NCBI GenBank assembly: GCA_036272735.1
Contig: DATAYF010000745.1
Location: 1 to 24,271, forward strand
Direction of reading: 5' to 3'
DNA: 24,271 bases
Origin: DATAYF01 sp036272735
GTDB lineage: Bacteria > Chloroflexota > Ktedonobacteria > Ktedonobacterales > Ktedonobacteraceae
Shown here: one piece after another, positions 1 through 7,291 of the stretch
How the letters are laid out: every line of letters begins with the position of its first letter
How positions within the stretch are numbered: the stretch's first letter is position 1
Translations under genes and position numbers: made by a program
The notes under the pieces: generated by a model
What the model saw: only the letters and a program-made list of their open reading frames with translations
The model's database searches: none
What the model was told of the DNA's origin: nothing

Positions 1-131
1 TGGCGTTGCTCTAACAGCTTATCGATCTCACCCTGTTTGTTGCGCAGGCGAAGCTGCTTCTGCGCCTCCCAACCCGTACGGCTCACGGCGGAGTTGACAA
101 AATGCCTGGCGGATTCTACAAAATCGCTCAT
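1..131 (-). CDS. 5' end of an unknown coiled-coil protein (partial, runs off the left edge)
   Basis: The reverse strand reads MSDFVESARHFVNSAV, then SRTGWEAQKQLRLRNKQGE and IDKLLEQR, and continues without a stop to the window edge (about 43 codons). A strong Shine-Dalgarno (GGGAGGA, about 135-141) lies just upstream. Two ATGs are in tandem (134-132 and 131-129); the second is better spaced at 4 nt from GGAGG. The visible part is charged, helical and rich in K, R, Q and E, as in a coiled coil or DNA/ribosome-associated helix. The composition resembles small zinc-ribbon proteins of this phylum that begin with a helical segment, but no zinc ligands fall inside the window, so this is a guess. It lies downstream of the palindrome at 166-216 and the YraN-like remnant. 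Confidence 0.6.
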   Translation of the reverse strand, partial: MSDFVESARHFVNSAVSRTGWEAQKQLRLRNKQGEIDKLLEQR

Positions 132-165
132 CATTCCTCCCAAATTTTTACATGCATGGAAAGCC

Positions 166-216
166 CGCATTGATGAGTATGGATGGTCTAGTAGACCATC
201 CATACTCATCAATGCG
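166..216. repeat. Perfect 51-bp palindrome (25-bp arms, 1-nt centre)
   Basis: The arm 166-190 (CGCATTGATGAGTATGGATG plus 5 more bases) is the exact reverse complement of 192-216, around a single G at 191. The symmetry stops abruptly at both ends. It lies between two minus-strand coding segments. No U-tract follows on either strand, so it is not a typical intrinsic terminator. It could be a mobile-element footprint, a REP-like hairpin, or a protein-binding palindrome. Confidence 0.9.
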
Positions 217-251
217 ACTCCTGCGGATATGCTTTATGAAACTATTATTGG

Positions 252-494
252 CTATGTCTCCTCAGCGAAGGCATGCTCATACAGGCGAATCTCTTCGAGC
301 CTGCCGCTTGAACTCATCTGCACCGCAACGACATTGACACGCCACGACCGCTCTGAGCAGGCATGCAGGTCAAGGTAGTAGCGAGCCACCAGTTCGGCCG
401 TAGCCAGGCGCTCTCCCATGCGACCGAGTCCCTGACGGGCCGCTTTCGGTGCGCGCTGAACACGTGAAGTAGGACCAGAATCCAAAATAAGCAA
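252..494 (-). pseudogene. YraN/UPF0102-like C-terminal remnant
   Basis: This 80-codon reading frame (TTG at 494, stop TAG at 254-252) ends with a pattern like the C-terminal half of YraN/UPF0102 family proteins: a helix ending in ARYYLDLH, then the strand WRVNVVAVQ and the final EEIRLYEHAFAEE. This corresponds to the family's 'YL...RFDVVAV...I..I.NAF' ending. YraN proteins are usually about 115-130 aa, with the nuclease-like motifs (GEID, VFVEVK) in the first half. That half is missing: an in-frame stop lies at 509-507, and no other frame up to 640 resembles it. The first residues could be a degraded version of the VEVRTR strand. It is most likely a truncated, non-functional gene; a small independent protein is less likely. 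Confidence 0.45.
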
Positions 495-638
495 CCTCTT
501 CCCTACCTACTATAATACCTACGAAACTTGGGCCGGAATGTTGTACGATAGTATAGGGGAATAGCATAACTTAGTTGGGCTATGAATGCAAGAGGAAAGA
601 GGCGCACAGCATGCACAAGTTGAAAGGAGCTTTCTCAA

Positions 639-1361
639 GTGGACACAGCACTGGTTTTCATTCATGGTTCCGGCGATAGTAGACATATCTGGCAAGCGCA
701 AAGCACGTATTTTTCAGCAGTAGCACCGGCAATCGACGCCCTCGCAATTGACCTGCCAGGACACGGGCAATGCCCGGACACGCTTCCCGCAGAGGCGAGC
801 GTTGCCGACTATGCCCAGGCTGTGCAGAGCAGGATGCAGCAGGACTTTCCCAGACAACGTCCCATCGTGGTGGGTCATTCGCTGGGAGGAGCCATTGCGC
901 TACAATTGGCGTTGGATTATCCCCAGGACATTGGTGGACTTATTTTGATCGGTACGGGAGCACGTCTACGCGTCCTACCAGCCCTGCTCGACGCGGCCAG
1001 GAATGACCCGGCTAGCGCACAGGAGCAGCTTGGCACTATGAGCGTCACAGGTGATCACCAGGGCATGCTGGCCGCTATACCACGCGAAACGCAATCAGCG
1101 TACGCCCTCTATCGCGACCTGGCGGCCTGCAATCGCTTCGATGTGATGCAGAGGCTGCCTGAAATACAGTTAGACACCCTCATTCTCTGCGGTGAAGAGG
1201 ATCGTCTGACGCCAGTAAAATTTAGCTACTACCTGCACGAACATCTAGCAAACTCGACGCTGCACAGTATCGCCGACGCGGGCCATTACGTTATGAGAGA
1301 GCAGCCAGCGCATGTGAATCAGCGTATAAGCAATTGGCTCGACCAGGTCAAAAGAGTCTGA
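639..1361 (+). CDS. Alpha/beta hydrolase
   Basis: A 240-aa alpha/beta-hydrolase-fold enzyme, probably cytoplasmic, with no signal peptide. It starts at GTG 639, preceded by GAAAGGAGC 8 nt upstream. The fold markers are in order: oxyanion-hole HGSGDS at residues 9-14, DLPGHG at 38-43, the nucleophile elbow GHSLGG with Ser81, the acid in GEEDRLTP (Asp188), and the base in AGHY (His216). All three catalytic residues are present, so it should be an active esterase, peptidase or C-C hydrolase of the MhpC/BioH type. The cap region (about 110-170) gives no substrate clue. The gene is separated from yebC by about 200 bp and is probably its own transcription unit. The specific reaction cannot be told from the sequence. 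Confidence 0.9.
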   Translation: MDTALVFIHGSGDSRHIWQAQSTYFSAVAPAIDALAIDLPGHGQCPDTLPAEASVADYAQAVQSRMQQDFPRQRPIVVGHSLGGAIALQLALDYPQDIGGLILIGTGARLRVLPALLDAARNDPASAQEQLGTMSVTGDHQGMLAAIPRETQSAYALYRDLAACNRFDVMQRLPEIQLDTLILCGEEDRLTPVKFSYYLHEHLANSTLHSIADAGHYVMREQPAHVNQRISNWLDQVKRV

Positions 1362-1568
1362 TCCTCCTCTCGACGCTCCTTGAATATTCATGTTAAAATA
1401 GTCAAGCAGGACTTTGCTCGGCATTTAAATAAGTGCATGCACACGGTCTATTTTCCTAGACAACTTCATCTAAAAAATTTACTGCTTATCCGAGAGCCAA
1501 CGCCACAGAAGTAGCTAGCGCGACGCGCCCAGGTTTTCGGACGAAGAATTTAGGGGGGGAGCAACGAT

Positions 1569-2333
1569 ATGTCAGGTCATTCAAAATGGGCACAGATTCG
1601 CCGCTCAAAAGGAGTCAACGATGCTCGTCGCGGCCAACTGTTTACACGATTGGGCCGTGAGATCGTTGTTGCCGTACGAGAGGGTGGCGGTGGAGATACG
1701 AACGCCAACTTCCGCTTGCGTATGGCAGTACAACGGGCACGCGACGCCAACATGCCAATGGATAACATTGAGCGCACGATCAAGCGAACATTAGGAGGCA
1801 TCGAGGGCGCAAATCTCGAAGATAACACGTACGAAGGCTACGGACCAGCGGGAACGGCTATCCTGGTGCAAACATTGACCGAGAACCATAACCGTACCGT
1901 CGCTGAAGTGCGCAATGCCTTCAACAAAAATGGCGGGAATATGGGTGAAGCTGGTTGCGTCGGCTGGCTGTTCGAACAGAAAGGCGTGATCGAGGTTGCG
2001 CTAGAAGGCCACGACGCGGACGAATTGTCGTTGGAAGTACTCGATATGGGCGCGGACGACGTGGAGCCAGCCAGCCCCGGTGATGAAACGCTCACCATCT
2101 ATACTGATCCGTCCGATCTCGAAAAGGTGCGCCAGGAGCTAGAAAAACATAATTACACCATCCTCAAATCCGAAAGCACGATGGTGCCAAAGACCAAGGT
2201 TGATCTTACGACCGAAAAGGTGGTTCATCAATTCATTCGACTGGTCGAGAAACTTGAGGATTTAGACGACGTACAAAATGTCTATACGAATGCTGATTTC
2301 ACAGAAGACCTTGTAGCCTCGTACGAGGACTAA
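1569..2333 (+). CDS. yebC: YebC/PmpR family regulatory/translation protein
   Basis: A 254-aa protein with the family signature MSGHSKWAQIRRSKGVNDARRG at the N-terminus. The other family blocks follow in order: FRLRMAVQRARDANMPMDNIERTI, YEGYGPAGTAILV, TENHNRTVAEVR, GGNMGEAGCVGWLFE and a C-terminal DVQNVYTNADF. Its length is normal for YebC (about 240-250 aa). YebC/PmpR proteins were described as DNA-binding regulators, and more recently as ribosome-associated factors that relieve stalling. They are often encoded beside ruvC-ruvA, as here. The start is ATG 1569, with a strong Shine-Dalgarno (AGGGGGGAG) ending 9 nt upstream. An element with terminal inverted repeats separates it from ruvC, so co-transcription may be interrupted. 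Confidence 0.95.
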   Translation: MSGHSKWAQIRRSKGVNDARRGQLFTRLGREIVVAVREGGGGDTNANFRLRMAVQRARDANMPMDNIERTIKRTLGGIEGANLEDNTYEGYGPAGTAILVQTLTENHNRTVAEVRNAFNKNGGNMGEAGCVGWLFEQKGVIEVALEGHDADELSLEVLDMGADDVEPASPGDETLTIYTDPSDLEKVRQELEKHNYTILKSESTMVPKTKVDLTTEKVVHQFIRLVEKLEDLDDVQNVYTNADFTEDLVASYED

Positions 2334-2365
2334 CCAGAACAAAGAAGAAAGTGCATAGGAAACCT

Positions 2366-2578
2366 GTAGGGGCCGATTTATCGTGTACGGCAAATGGTAG
2401 CGAGCAACAAACACTGCAGCAGTAATGGTACAAGATGCTAGGCTGGATTATCGGCAGCGCACACCGGCAGAGCACACCGGCAGCGCACACCGGCAGCGCA
2501 CACCGACAAGCACACCGGCAGCGCACACCGGCAGCGCACACCGGCAGCGCACACCGGACACGATAAATCGGTCCCTAC
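2366..2578. mobile_element. MITE-like element with 25-bp terminal inverted repeats
   Basis: Positions 2366-2390 (GTAGGGGCCGATTTATCGTG plus 5 bases) match the reverse complement of 2554-2578 at 23 of 25 positions. The 213-bp interval codes for nothing convincing and contains a run of 13-bp tandem repeats next to the right end. No clear target-site duplication is seen (left flank AAACCT, right flank GCCAGG). The architecture is that of a miniature inverted-repeat element, or of a structured repeat inserted between yebC and ruvC. Confidence 0.6.
2454..2556 (+). repeat. 13-bp tandem repeat array (8 units)
   Basis: Eight head-to-tail copies of GCAGCGCACACCG span 2454-2556. Six are exact. Unit 2 (2467-2479) has one change, and unit 5 (2506-2517) is 12 bp with changes. 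Translation gives low-complexity Ser/Ala/His/Arg-rich peptides in either direction, so it is not a gene. Such arrays vary in copy number by slippage. Confidence 0.95.
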
Positions 2579-2637
2579 GCCAGGCACTGCTTCTCACTCT
2601 GCTGATAACTCTCTATTGAAAAAGGATTGTGCGACGG

Positions 2638-3180
2638 ATGGGGAATATCTTAGGCGCATCACCATCGTCTAGCGCAAGGATAGCGTTGGGGATCGACCCT
2701 GGGACTGCTATCGTTGGCTACGCTGTCGTTAGAGCGCAGGGTAACGTGCTGTCCATGCTTGCCTGTGATGTGATTACGACGCAAGCAAAGACGCCACTGG
2801 CAGAACGATTGCAAATTATCTACGAAGGGCTTAGCAAGGTGATCGTGGCCTACCAGCCGCAGGAGGCCGCGATGGAGGAGTTGTTCTTTGCGAAGAATGC
2901 GCGCACAGCGATGACGGTGGGGCAAGCACGTGGAGTGGCCATGCTGGCGTTAGCAAATGGCGGCCTTTCCGTCGCAGAATACACACCCAAGCAGGTGAAA
3001 CAGGCCGTGACGGGATATGGTGGAGCAGCCAAGGACCAGGTGGGGGAAATGGTGCGCATTCTGCTCAAGCTGTCATCTGTGCCACGACCCGATGACGCTG
3101 CTGACGCGGCAGCCGTGGCAATCTGTCATCTCAATACCATGCCGCTAAGCACGAGCACCGTCAATTACCGTTATCGATAA
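2638..3180 (+). CDS. ruvC: Crossover junction endodeoxyribonuclease RuvC
   Basis: Holliday-junction resolvase that cuts four-way junctions symmetrically within the RuvABC complex. The RNase-H-like core is complete. Counting from the ATG at 2638: Asp20 in LGIDPGT, the acidic pair around Glu80-Glu81 in AMEELFFAKN, and the final acidic pair Asp153 and Asp156 in RPDDAADAAAVA. The length of 180 aa is normal. The start is uncertain: a GTG at 2629 is in frame, but it lies only 2 nt from the AAAGGA Shine-Dalgarno (2621-2626), while ATG 2638 is 11 nt from it and is preferred. ruvA follows closely. The MITE-like repeat ends 60 bp upstream. Confidence 0.95.
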   Translation: MGNILGASPSSSARIALGIDPGTAIVGYAVVRAQGNVLSMLACDVITTQAKTPLAERLQIIYEGLSKVIVAYQPQEAAMEELFFAKNARTAMTVGQARGVAMLALANGGLSVAEYTPKQVKQAVTGYGGAAKDQVGEMVRILLKLSSVPRPDDAADAAAVAICHLNTMPLSTSTVNYRYR

Positions 3181-3239
3181 CGTTGTCTTGCCAATGCATT
3201 GATGAAAAGTGCGTGAGAGAAGAGGATCCAGGTGGAGCG

Positions 3240-3833
3240 ATGATTACAAACATTTATGGTATTTTGGAAAGCAGCAAACTTAATTATGCCATTATCCGCG
3301 TTGGTGGTTTTGGTATCCGTGTGTTCGCACCCACATCAACCCTTGCCCATCTGCATGAGATCGGCATGGAGGTGGCACTCTACACGCATTTTCATATGCG
3401 CGAGGATGGCGTCACGTTGTATGGCTTTCTGCACGAAGGTGACCGCAATGCGTTCGAGCGCTTGATCGGCATCAACGGGGTGGGACCCAAGGTGGCACTG
3501 GCCCTGCTCTCAGTGATGGACGCGGCGACGTTTTACCAGGCCATTGCGGATCAAGACCAGCAACGCCTGGCGCTGGCACCTGGTGTGGGGAAAAAGCTCG
3601 CAGATCGTCTTATTCTTGAACTCAAGGGCAAGCTACCCACGCTGACCCCAACGGGCGCAACGGCGACAGGCTCGCCAGGGAGCAACATTCAGGCCGAAGT
3701 GGTAGAGGCGTTGATTGGATTAGGCTACTCCAACGCCGAGGTGCAGGCAGCGCTGGGCAAGATCCCGCAGGATCAGTCCATGACGCTAGAAGAGCAGGTC
3801 ACGTACGCGCTACGCACTTTTTCGCGTCGCTAG
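3240..3833 (+). CDS. ruvA: Holliday junction branch migration protein RuvA
   Basis: DNA-binding subunit that holds the Holliday junction for the RuvB motor. This is a 197-aa protein beginning MITNIYGILES at ATG 3240, the usual RuvA start, with GGTGGAG just upstream. A longer reading frame from 3183 adds 19 residues unlike the family. Domains: an OB fold at residues 1-64, two helix-hairpin-helix motifs (GINGVGPKVALALL at 77-90, APGVGKKLADRLILELK at 113-129), a flexible linker about 134-150, and domain III, which contacts RuvB (VVEALIGLGYSNAEVQAAL, 154-172). It is 60 bp downstream of ruvC and probably co-transcribed. ruvB is not in the window. Confidence 0.95.
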   Translation: MITNIYGILESSKLNYAIIRVGGFGIRVFAPTSTLAHLHEIGMEVALYTHFHMREDGVTLYGFLHEGDRNAFERLIGINGVGPKVALALLSVMDAATFYQAIADQDQQRLALAPGVGKKLADRLILELKGKLPTLTPTGATATGSPGSNIQAEVVEALIGLGYSNAEVQAALGKIPQDQSMTLEEQVTYALRTFSRR

Positions 3834-3843
3834 GACCCTTCGT

Positions 3844-4084
3844 GCTATAGGAAGAAGTGTAGAAGGTGTAGATAAAAAAGTAGCCGTGAGGGCGCGCTAG
3901 AAGCCGATCTACCCTATATGTAGAAGTGTAAAGGTGTAGATCCTATAGGCACTCTCGCACATTCCGACGAGGAGGCATTCCCCTCGACCTACACCCCTAC
4001 ACCATTTACACCCGCGCTAGATCGGCTTGTAAAGTGCTTTCACGACTTTTTTTTGACCTATACCTACACGACCTACACCTATCC
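3844..4084. repeat. Large imperfect palindrome built of GTGTAG-type units
   Basis: The segment folds around a centre near 3964/3965. The strongest pairing is AAGCCGATCTA (3901-3911) with its exact complement at 4018-4028. Outside this, both arms carry an A-run and a CGTGAG/CGTGAA segment in mirrored order (3874-3894 against about 4036-4056). Outside and inside are degenerate GTGTAG/GGTGTAGA units, oriented + in the left arm and reversed (CTACAC, CCTACACC) in the right arm. It contains no gene. It lies between ruvA and the ABM-like gene and could form a very long hairpin or be a decayed inverted-repeat element. Confidence 0.7.
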
Positions 4085-4153
4085 AATAACGAAGAATGAG
4101 CAGGAGGCAATCTGCATGTAATAAGTGTAAAAATGATTTGATGGGGCATGTTA

Positions 4154-4182
4154 TTGCGGGGCTGATCAGCTTGTGCTATGCT
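4154..4182 (+). promoter_or_regulatory. Candidate promoter with a palindrome in the spacer
   Basis: TTGCGG (4154-4159) and TATGCT (4177-4182) are separated by 17 bp. The spacer holds the perfect palindrome GCTGATCAGC (4161-4170), a possible operator. The match to sigma-70 consensus is modest. If used, transcription would begin near 4190, supporting the downstream start (4237) of the next gene. Confidence 0.3.
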
Positions 4183-4236
4183 AGCGGCATTCTAAGATCA
4201 CATTGTAGAAAATCGGCAGAAGTAGCAGGGAATTTT

Positions 4237-4893
4237 ATGGAACTACTTGTGGCAACGCTCGTTTCTATGTTTGCTGAGCGCGATACTGACAGCGCGGGAC
4301 AGATACACAGCCTTGCCGATACCCTGCGCGGTGCACCAGGATTGCATTCGTCGCGCTTTTACCGCAACCGAGGCGATCCGACCTGTTTTTTGCTGCTCAC
4401 AACGTGGGAAGATACAGAAAGTTGGCGACAGGCCAGGGCAGAGTTTAATCCAAAGACGCTGCTACTAAAATCGGCGTCTGGCATGTTGCAGGCGCAACCA
4501 GAGCAGTGGGTCATGCAGTATTTATGGGGTTATTATCGGCCTGCAGCACCAGCAACGTTAACCGCTGTGCACCTCGCGACTATTCGGGCGGGCTACGAGG
4601 ATACGTGTCAGCAGGGATGGGTCAACGGATTGCGACAACAGGTCAATCAATCCACACTGAGTTCTGCGTTTCTGGCACGAGGTAGGAGCGAAGGATTTTT
4701 TGCGCCACCCAGCGTTCCCTCTACTGGCACTGGGAAGCACGCGCAACAGCATAATCCCGTCTTTCTCAATCTATTTAGCTGGAGCACAGAGGCCGAACAC
4801 AGGGCTTTATATACGAGCCCATATTACCAGGCACTCGATCTCTTTATACGTAACCAGGGAGTCATGCGCGTTTTTCCATTGGAGCCGATCTAG
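4237..4893 (+). CDS. Two-domain ABM-like (dimeric alpha/beta barrel) protein
   Basis: A 218-aa protein counted from ATG 4237 (MELLVATLVSMF), preceded by CAGGGAATTTT. The frame is open upstream to ATG 4096, but those 47 residues look non-coding and overlap a candidate promoter. It appears to have two copies of the ferredoxin-like antibiotic-biosynthesis-monooxygenase fold. The first has strand LLVATLVSMF, a helix, GLHSSRFYRN, CFLLLTTWED and a final helix. The second starts at TLTAVHLATIRAGYED and ends with FLNLFSWSTEAEHRALYTSPYYQ. Such folds bind heme, quinones or polyketides, or serve as simple oxygenases, but no catalytic signature is clear here. It runs convergently into the next gene with a gap of only 12 bp and no terminator. 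The function is unknown. Confidence 0.7.
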   Translation: MELLVATLVSMFAERDTDSAGQIHSLADTLRGAPGLHSSRFYRNRGDPTCFLLLTTWEDTESWRQARAEFNPKTLLLKSASGMLQAQPEQWVMQYLWGYYRPAAPATLTAVHLATIRAGYEDTCQQGWVNGLRQQVNQSTLSSAFLARGRSEGFFAPPSVPSTGTGKHAQQHNPVFLNLFSWSTEAEHRALYTSPYYQALDLFIRNQGVMRVFPLEPI

Positions 4894-4905
4894 ACGGACC
4901 AACCA

Positions 4906-5325
4906 TTAATCCGAAGAGGTTTCCGCGACGGGCCGATCATAATATTTCTTGAGTTCCGTCTGTAAAAAGTCGTGATTGGACCACATCGCACTGGTAAAGA
5001 TATGATACTCGCCATCACAGATCGGCGCGGTATGCGCACATTTACGATGTGGGTGCAAACGGAACCGGAGCGTACTGCCCGCGACTTCTATCCACATATG
5101 GCGCAAGGTGGTGCTTGTCCCCCAACGAAACAACACCATCGAGTCGTACTCTTCAAAATGGCCGCGGCCCTTGAGGAGATTGCGATTGATCCCTTGCAGC
5201 ATTTCCGCGATCCCGCTGTCACGGAAAACGTGTTTCGCATTCTCGCGAATGGCCTGTCGTTTGGCTTCGCGTTCGTGGATTGCTAATTCATTTTCAGGTT
5301 GATAGGTATCTTGTTCGTAACTCGT
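4906..5325 (-). CDS. Conserved-looking protein of unknown function, probable ACG start
   Basis: The obvious ATG (5202) gives 98 aa, but the same frame is open and clearly protein-like for another 41 codons upstream: SYEQDTYQPENELAIHEREA, then KRQAIRENAKHVFRDSGIAE. The frame is closed upstream by TGA and contains no ATG, GTG or TTG before 5202. A G-rich Shine-Dalgarno (GAGGGGGG on the minus strand, 5335-5342) is followed after 9 nt by ACG at 5325-5323. yebC has the same spacing from its G-run to ATG. I therefore propose a 139-aa product starting at ACG, either a rare non-canonical start or a mutated ATG. Alternatively, a one-base deletion in the G-run would join it to the ATG at 5345. The N-terminal half is a charged helix. 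The C-terminal half has strands with Trp, His and two Cys. No family is recognised. Confidence 0.7.
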   Translation of the reverse strand, partial: TSYEQDTYQPENELAIHEREAKRQAIRENAKHVFRDSGIAEMLQGINRNLLKGRGHFEEYDSMVLFRWGTSTTLRHMWIEVAGSTLRFRLHPHRKCAHTAPICDGEYHIFTSAMWSNHDFLQTELKKYYDRPVAETSSD

Positions 5326-5432
5326 AACGATTTTCCCCCCTCATAACTACCGTCGCTCAACACTACTACTATCTACCATAGCATAGCACAAATAACGCAG
5401 GGGCTTCCAGCGCCAGAGCAATATGCACGTCC

Positions 5433-6473
5433 CTATATTTCAGCAAACACATCCTGGCGCATACTGTTAAACAGCCCACGTTTGGTGCTGCGCAAAAATG
5501 TGGGCAGCGGAACAGGAATAGCGGAGATGGAAGAATGGTCGGAGTACACGTTATTCCATTGGGAAGAAATACAAAATATATTGCTTGAAGACCGTTTCGC
5601 GCACAATTTAGCCTCAGCCGCGAGCGTTCCAACCTCGTCAATACCGTGGGAACAACGAAATGGATCACTAACAACCCCAATTGACAACGACACCAGTGGG
5701 AACTGAAAGGGGCGCCCTTTGCGATCAGCACCGCTAATGGTGCCACGCTTTAGGTCGTCGTCACGATATAAGGCTGCACTTTCCTGTTTATACACCGCCA
5801 GGATACGCTCGCAAATGCGATCCTCACGATCAGGAGTTGTCACGATGACAAAATCATCGCCGCCAACATGCCCAACAAAATCGTCATCGTTGCCGTAGTC
5901 ATACACGATGCGCTGGCAAATATATCCTACTAACAAGATCATATCGTTGCCGGATAAGAAACCATAGGCATCATTAAAGGCTTTAAAGTTATCAAGATCG
6001 AGATATAGTATGCTCCAAGGTTTCAGGCCACGCAGCTTGTAGTCGATGGCGCGTTCTAATTGCAAACCGCCAGGGAGCCTGGTAAGAGGAGAGAGAGAAG
6101 TTTGTTGTACACGCGAGAGGTGGCGATGGACCAGGGCGGATAGCTCGTTGTGATTGAAGGGCTTGACGATGTAGCTATCGACCCCTGCTTCAAGCGCTTG
6201 TACTTTTTCTGCAAGGGAAGTATGAGCACTCAACAAAATAATAGGAATGTGCATGCTTTTCGGATGATCACGTAAACGTTGAATGAGTTGGTAGGTGTCG
6301 ATCCCAGGGAGGGTCGCATCGATAACGATGAGCGCGGGCATGTCGCGCAATGCAAATCGTACAGCATCTTTGCCATTAGGAATCATGGCTACATAATACT
6401 CATCGACTCCTAAATTCTCTTGTAGAAATCCGGTTACTAATCGCTCACTCTCGACGACTAAAATGCTGGACAT
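5433..6473 (-). CDS. Response regulator with GGDEF domain (probable diguanylate cyclase)
   Basis: A 346-aa cytoplasmic signalling protein. Residues 1-120 form a CheY-like receiver: ILVVESE, phospho-acceptor Asp52 in VIDATLPG, Ser82 and Lys104 in YIVKPF. Residues 125-300 form a GGDEF domain: LTRLPG, the substrate-binding DLDNFKAFNDAYG (159-171), the active loop GGDDF (204-208) and SLSIGVV. The loop has Asp where most active cyclases have Glu, and no RxxD inhibitory site precedes it. The acidic pocket that normally reads DD reads Glu8-Ser9, so metal binding and phosphorylation may be altered. A polar tail of about 45 residues (302-346) follows. The start ATG 6473 has AGGAG 7 nt upstream. No histidine kinase partner is adjacent. 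Confidence 0.88.
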   Translation of the reverse strand: MSSILVVESERLVTGFLQENLGVDEYYVAMIPNGKDAVRFALRDMPALIVIDATLPGIDTYQLIQRLRDHPKSMHIPIILLSAHTSLAEKVQALEAGVDSYIVKPFNHNELSALVHRHLSRVQQTSLSPLTRLPGGLQLERAIDYKLRGLKPWSILYLDLDNFKAFNDAYGFLSGNDMILLVGYICQRIVYDYGNDDDFVGHVGGDDFVIVTTPDREDRICERILAVYKQESAALYRDDDLKRGTISGADRKGRPFQFPLVSLSIGVVSDPFRCSHGIDEVGTLAAEAKLCAKRSSSNIFCISSQWNNVYSDHSSISAIPVPLPTFLRSTKRGLFNSMRQDVFAEI

Positions 6474-7291
6474 AATATCTCCTACCTTCTCAACGTTTGT
6501 TATGAATACAGAACAGAGTAGAGTTCACCCATACATTTCCTATCCCTTACTATCCTTGCACGTCCCCATCATAGGCAATCACGCCCACACGAATAGATGA
6601 ACCAGTTACCACTCTGTTATAGTCGTGAACGTACACAGCCAGACTATATGCAACGCCTATGCAATACATACGCTGAACTTATGAGATACAAGAGAAATGC
6701 AAAATGGTAGCATTTGTGTATAAGTAGTATTGCATTCTGATCCTCGAACAACGATAGCATCCACAAATGAGAACGCACTACGCGAATGCCAGACGAGGGC
6801 TGATCCTGGAAAGGACCAAGTATGCGAGAAGGTAACAAAAGCAGACAAGCACCTTGTAGAAATATATCCATTGCTAACTTGCGTTGATCTTCCGTTACTT
6901 CTGCAAAAAGTAGCTCACTCGGCAGGCAATATGGCCTTATACAGTGTTTGCAAGCCCAAAAAAGGAATAAAATACATCGCACCGGTACATTCGATGGCCC
7001 GGAGCCAGCTTCGCCATTGAATGACGCGAACCAGACTTCTAATAGTACCTCTGTCATAAGTAGTATAACATTCCTGTGCTGACATGCAAGGGCTTTGCAC
7101 GACAAAAGCCGGATATTTCACATAAATTTTCAAAAATGTCACATATACTGACTTTTAGGCCACCATTTGTTATACGTAAAGTACTCCTTTGCTCCTATTT
7201 CGAGCGCGTGTTGACGCCTGACTCTTCCTGAGTTAAGATAGGGAACGTATTGTCATTTATGTTGTAAGATGAGGAGAGAAAAAGGAAAAAG
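6474..7291. other. 818-bp gap without a convincing gene
   Basis: Open frames occur here on both strands. The longest is a minus frame at 7105-6644 (153 codons), rich in Leu, Cys and Ile and without a recognisable motif. A plus frame at 6730-7020 (96 codons) overlaps it. Neither has a good Shine-Dalgarno or family resemblance. It may be a decayed gene or only chance. The right end holds a good promoter for the gene at 7292. Confidence 0.5.
7211..7239 (+). promoter_or_regulatory. Sigma-70-type promoter for the hydrolase-like/XPB pair
   Basis: TTGACG (7211-7216), a 17-bp spacer, then TAAGAT (7234-7239). The predicted start of transcription is about 45 nt upstream of ATG 7292, leaving room for the AAAAAGGA Shine-Dalgarno. 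Confidence 0.55.

Noticed and set aside
1381..1396. Palindromic TGAATATTCA upstream of yebC as a LexA-like SOS operator
   Set aside because: It does not match known LexA box consensus patterns, and no good promoter elements lie around it.
2317..2328. Perfect 12-bp palindrome at the end of yebC
   Set aside because: It lies in coding sequence next to the stop, has no T-tract, and is short enough to be chance.
2299..2619. Reading frames on both strands across the 13-bp repeats
   Set aside because: They encode only repeat-derived His/Ser/Arg or Cys/Ala-rich peptides, and the signal is explained by the tandem array.
4096..4236. N-terminal extension of the ABM-like protein
   Set aside because: It does not resemble the domain, overlaps a candidate promoter, and a better-placed ATG with a ribosome binding site lies at 4237.
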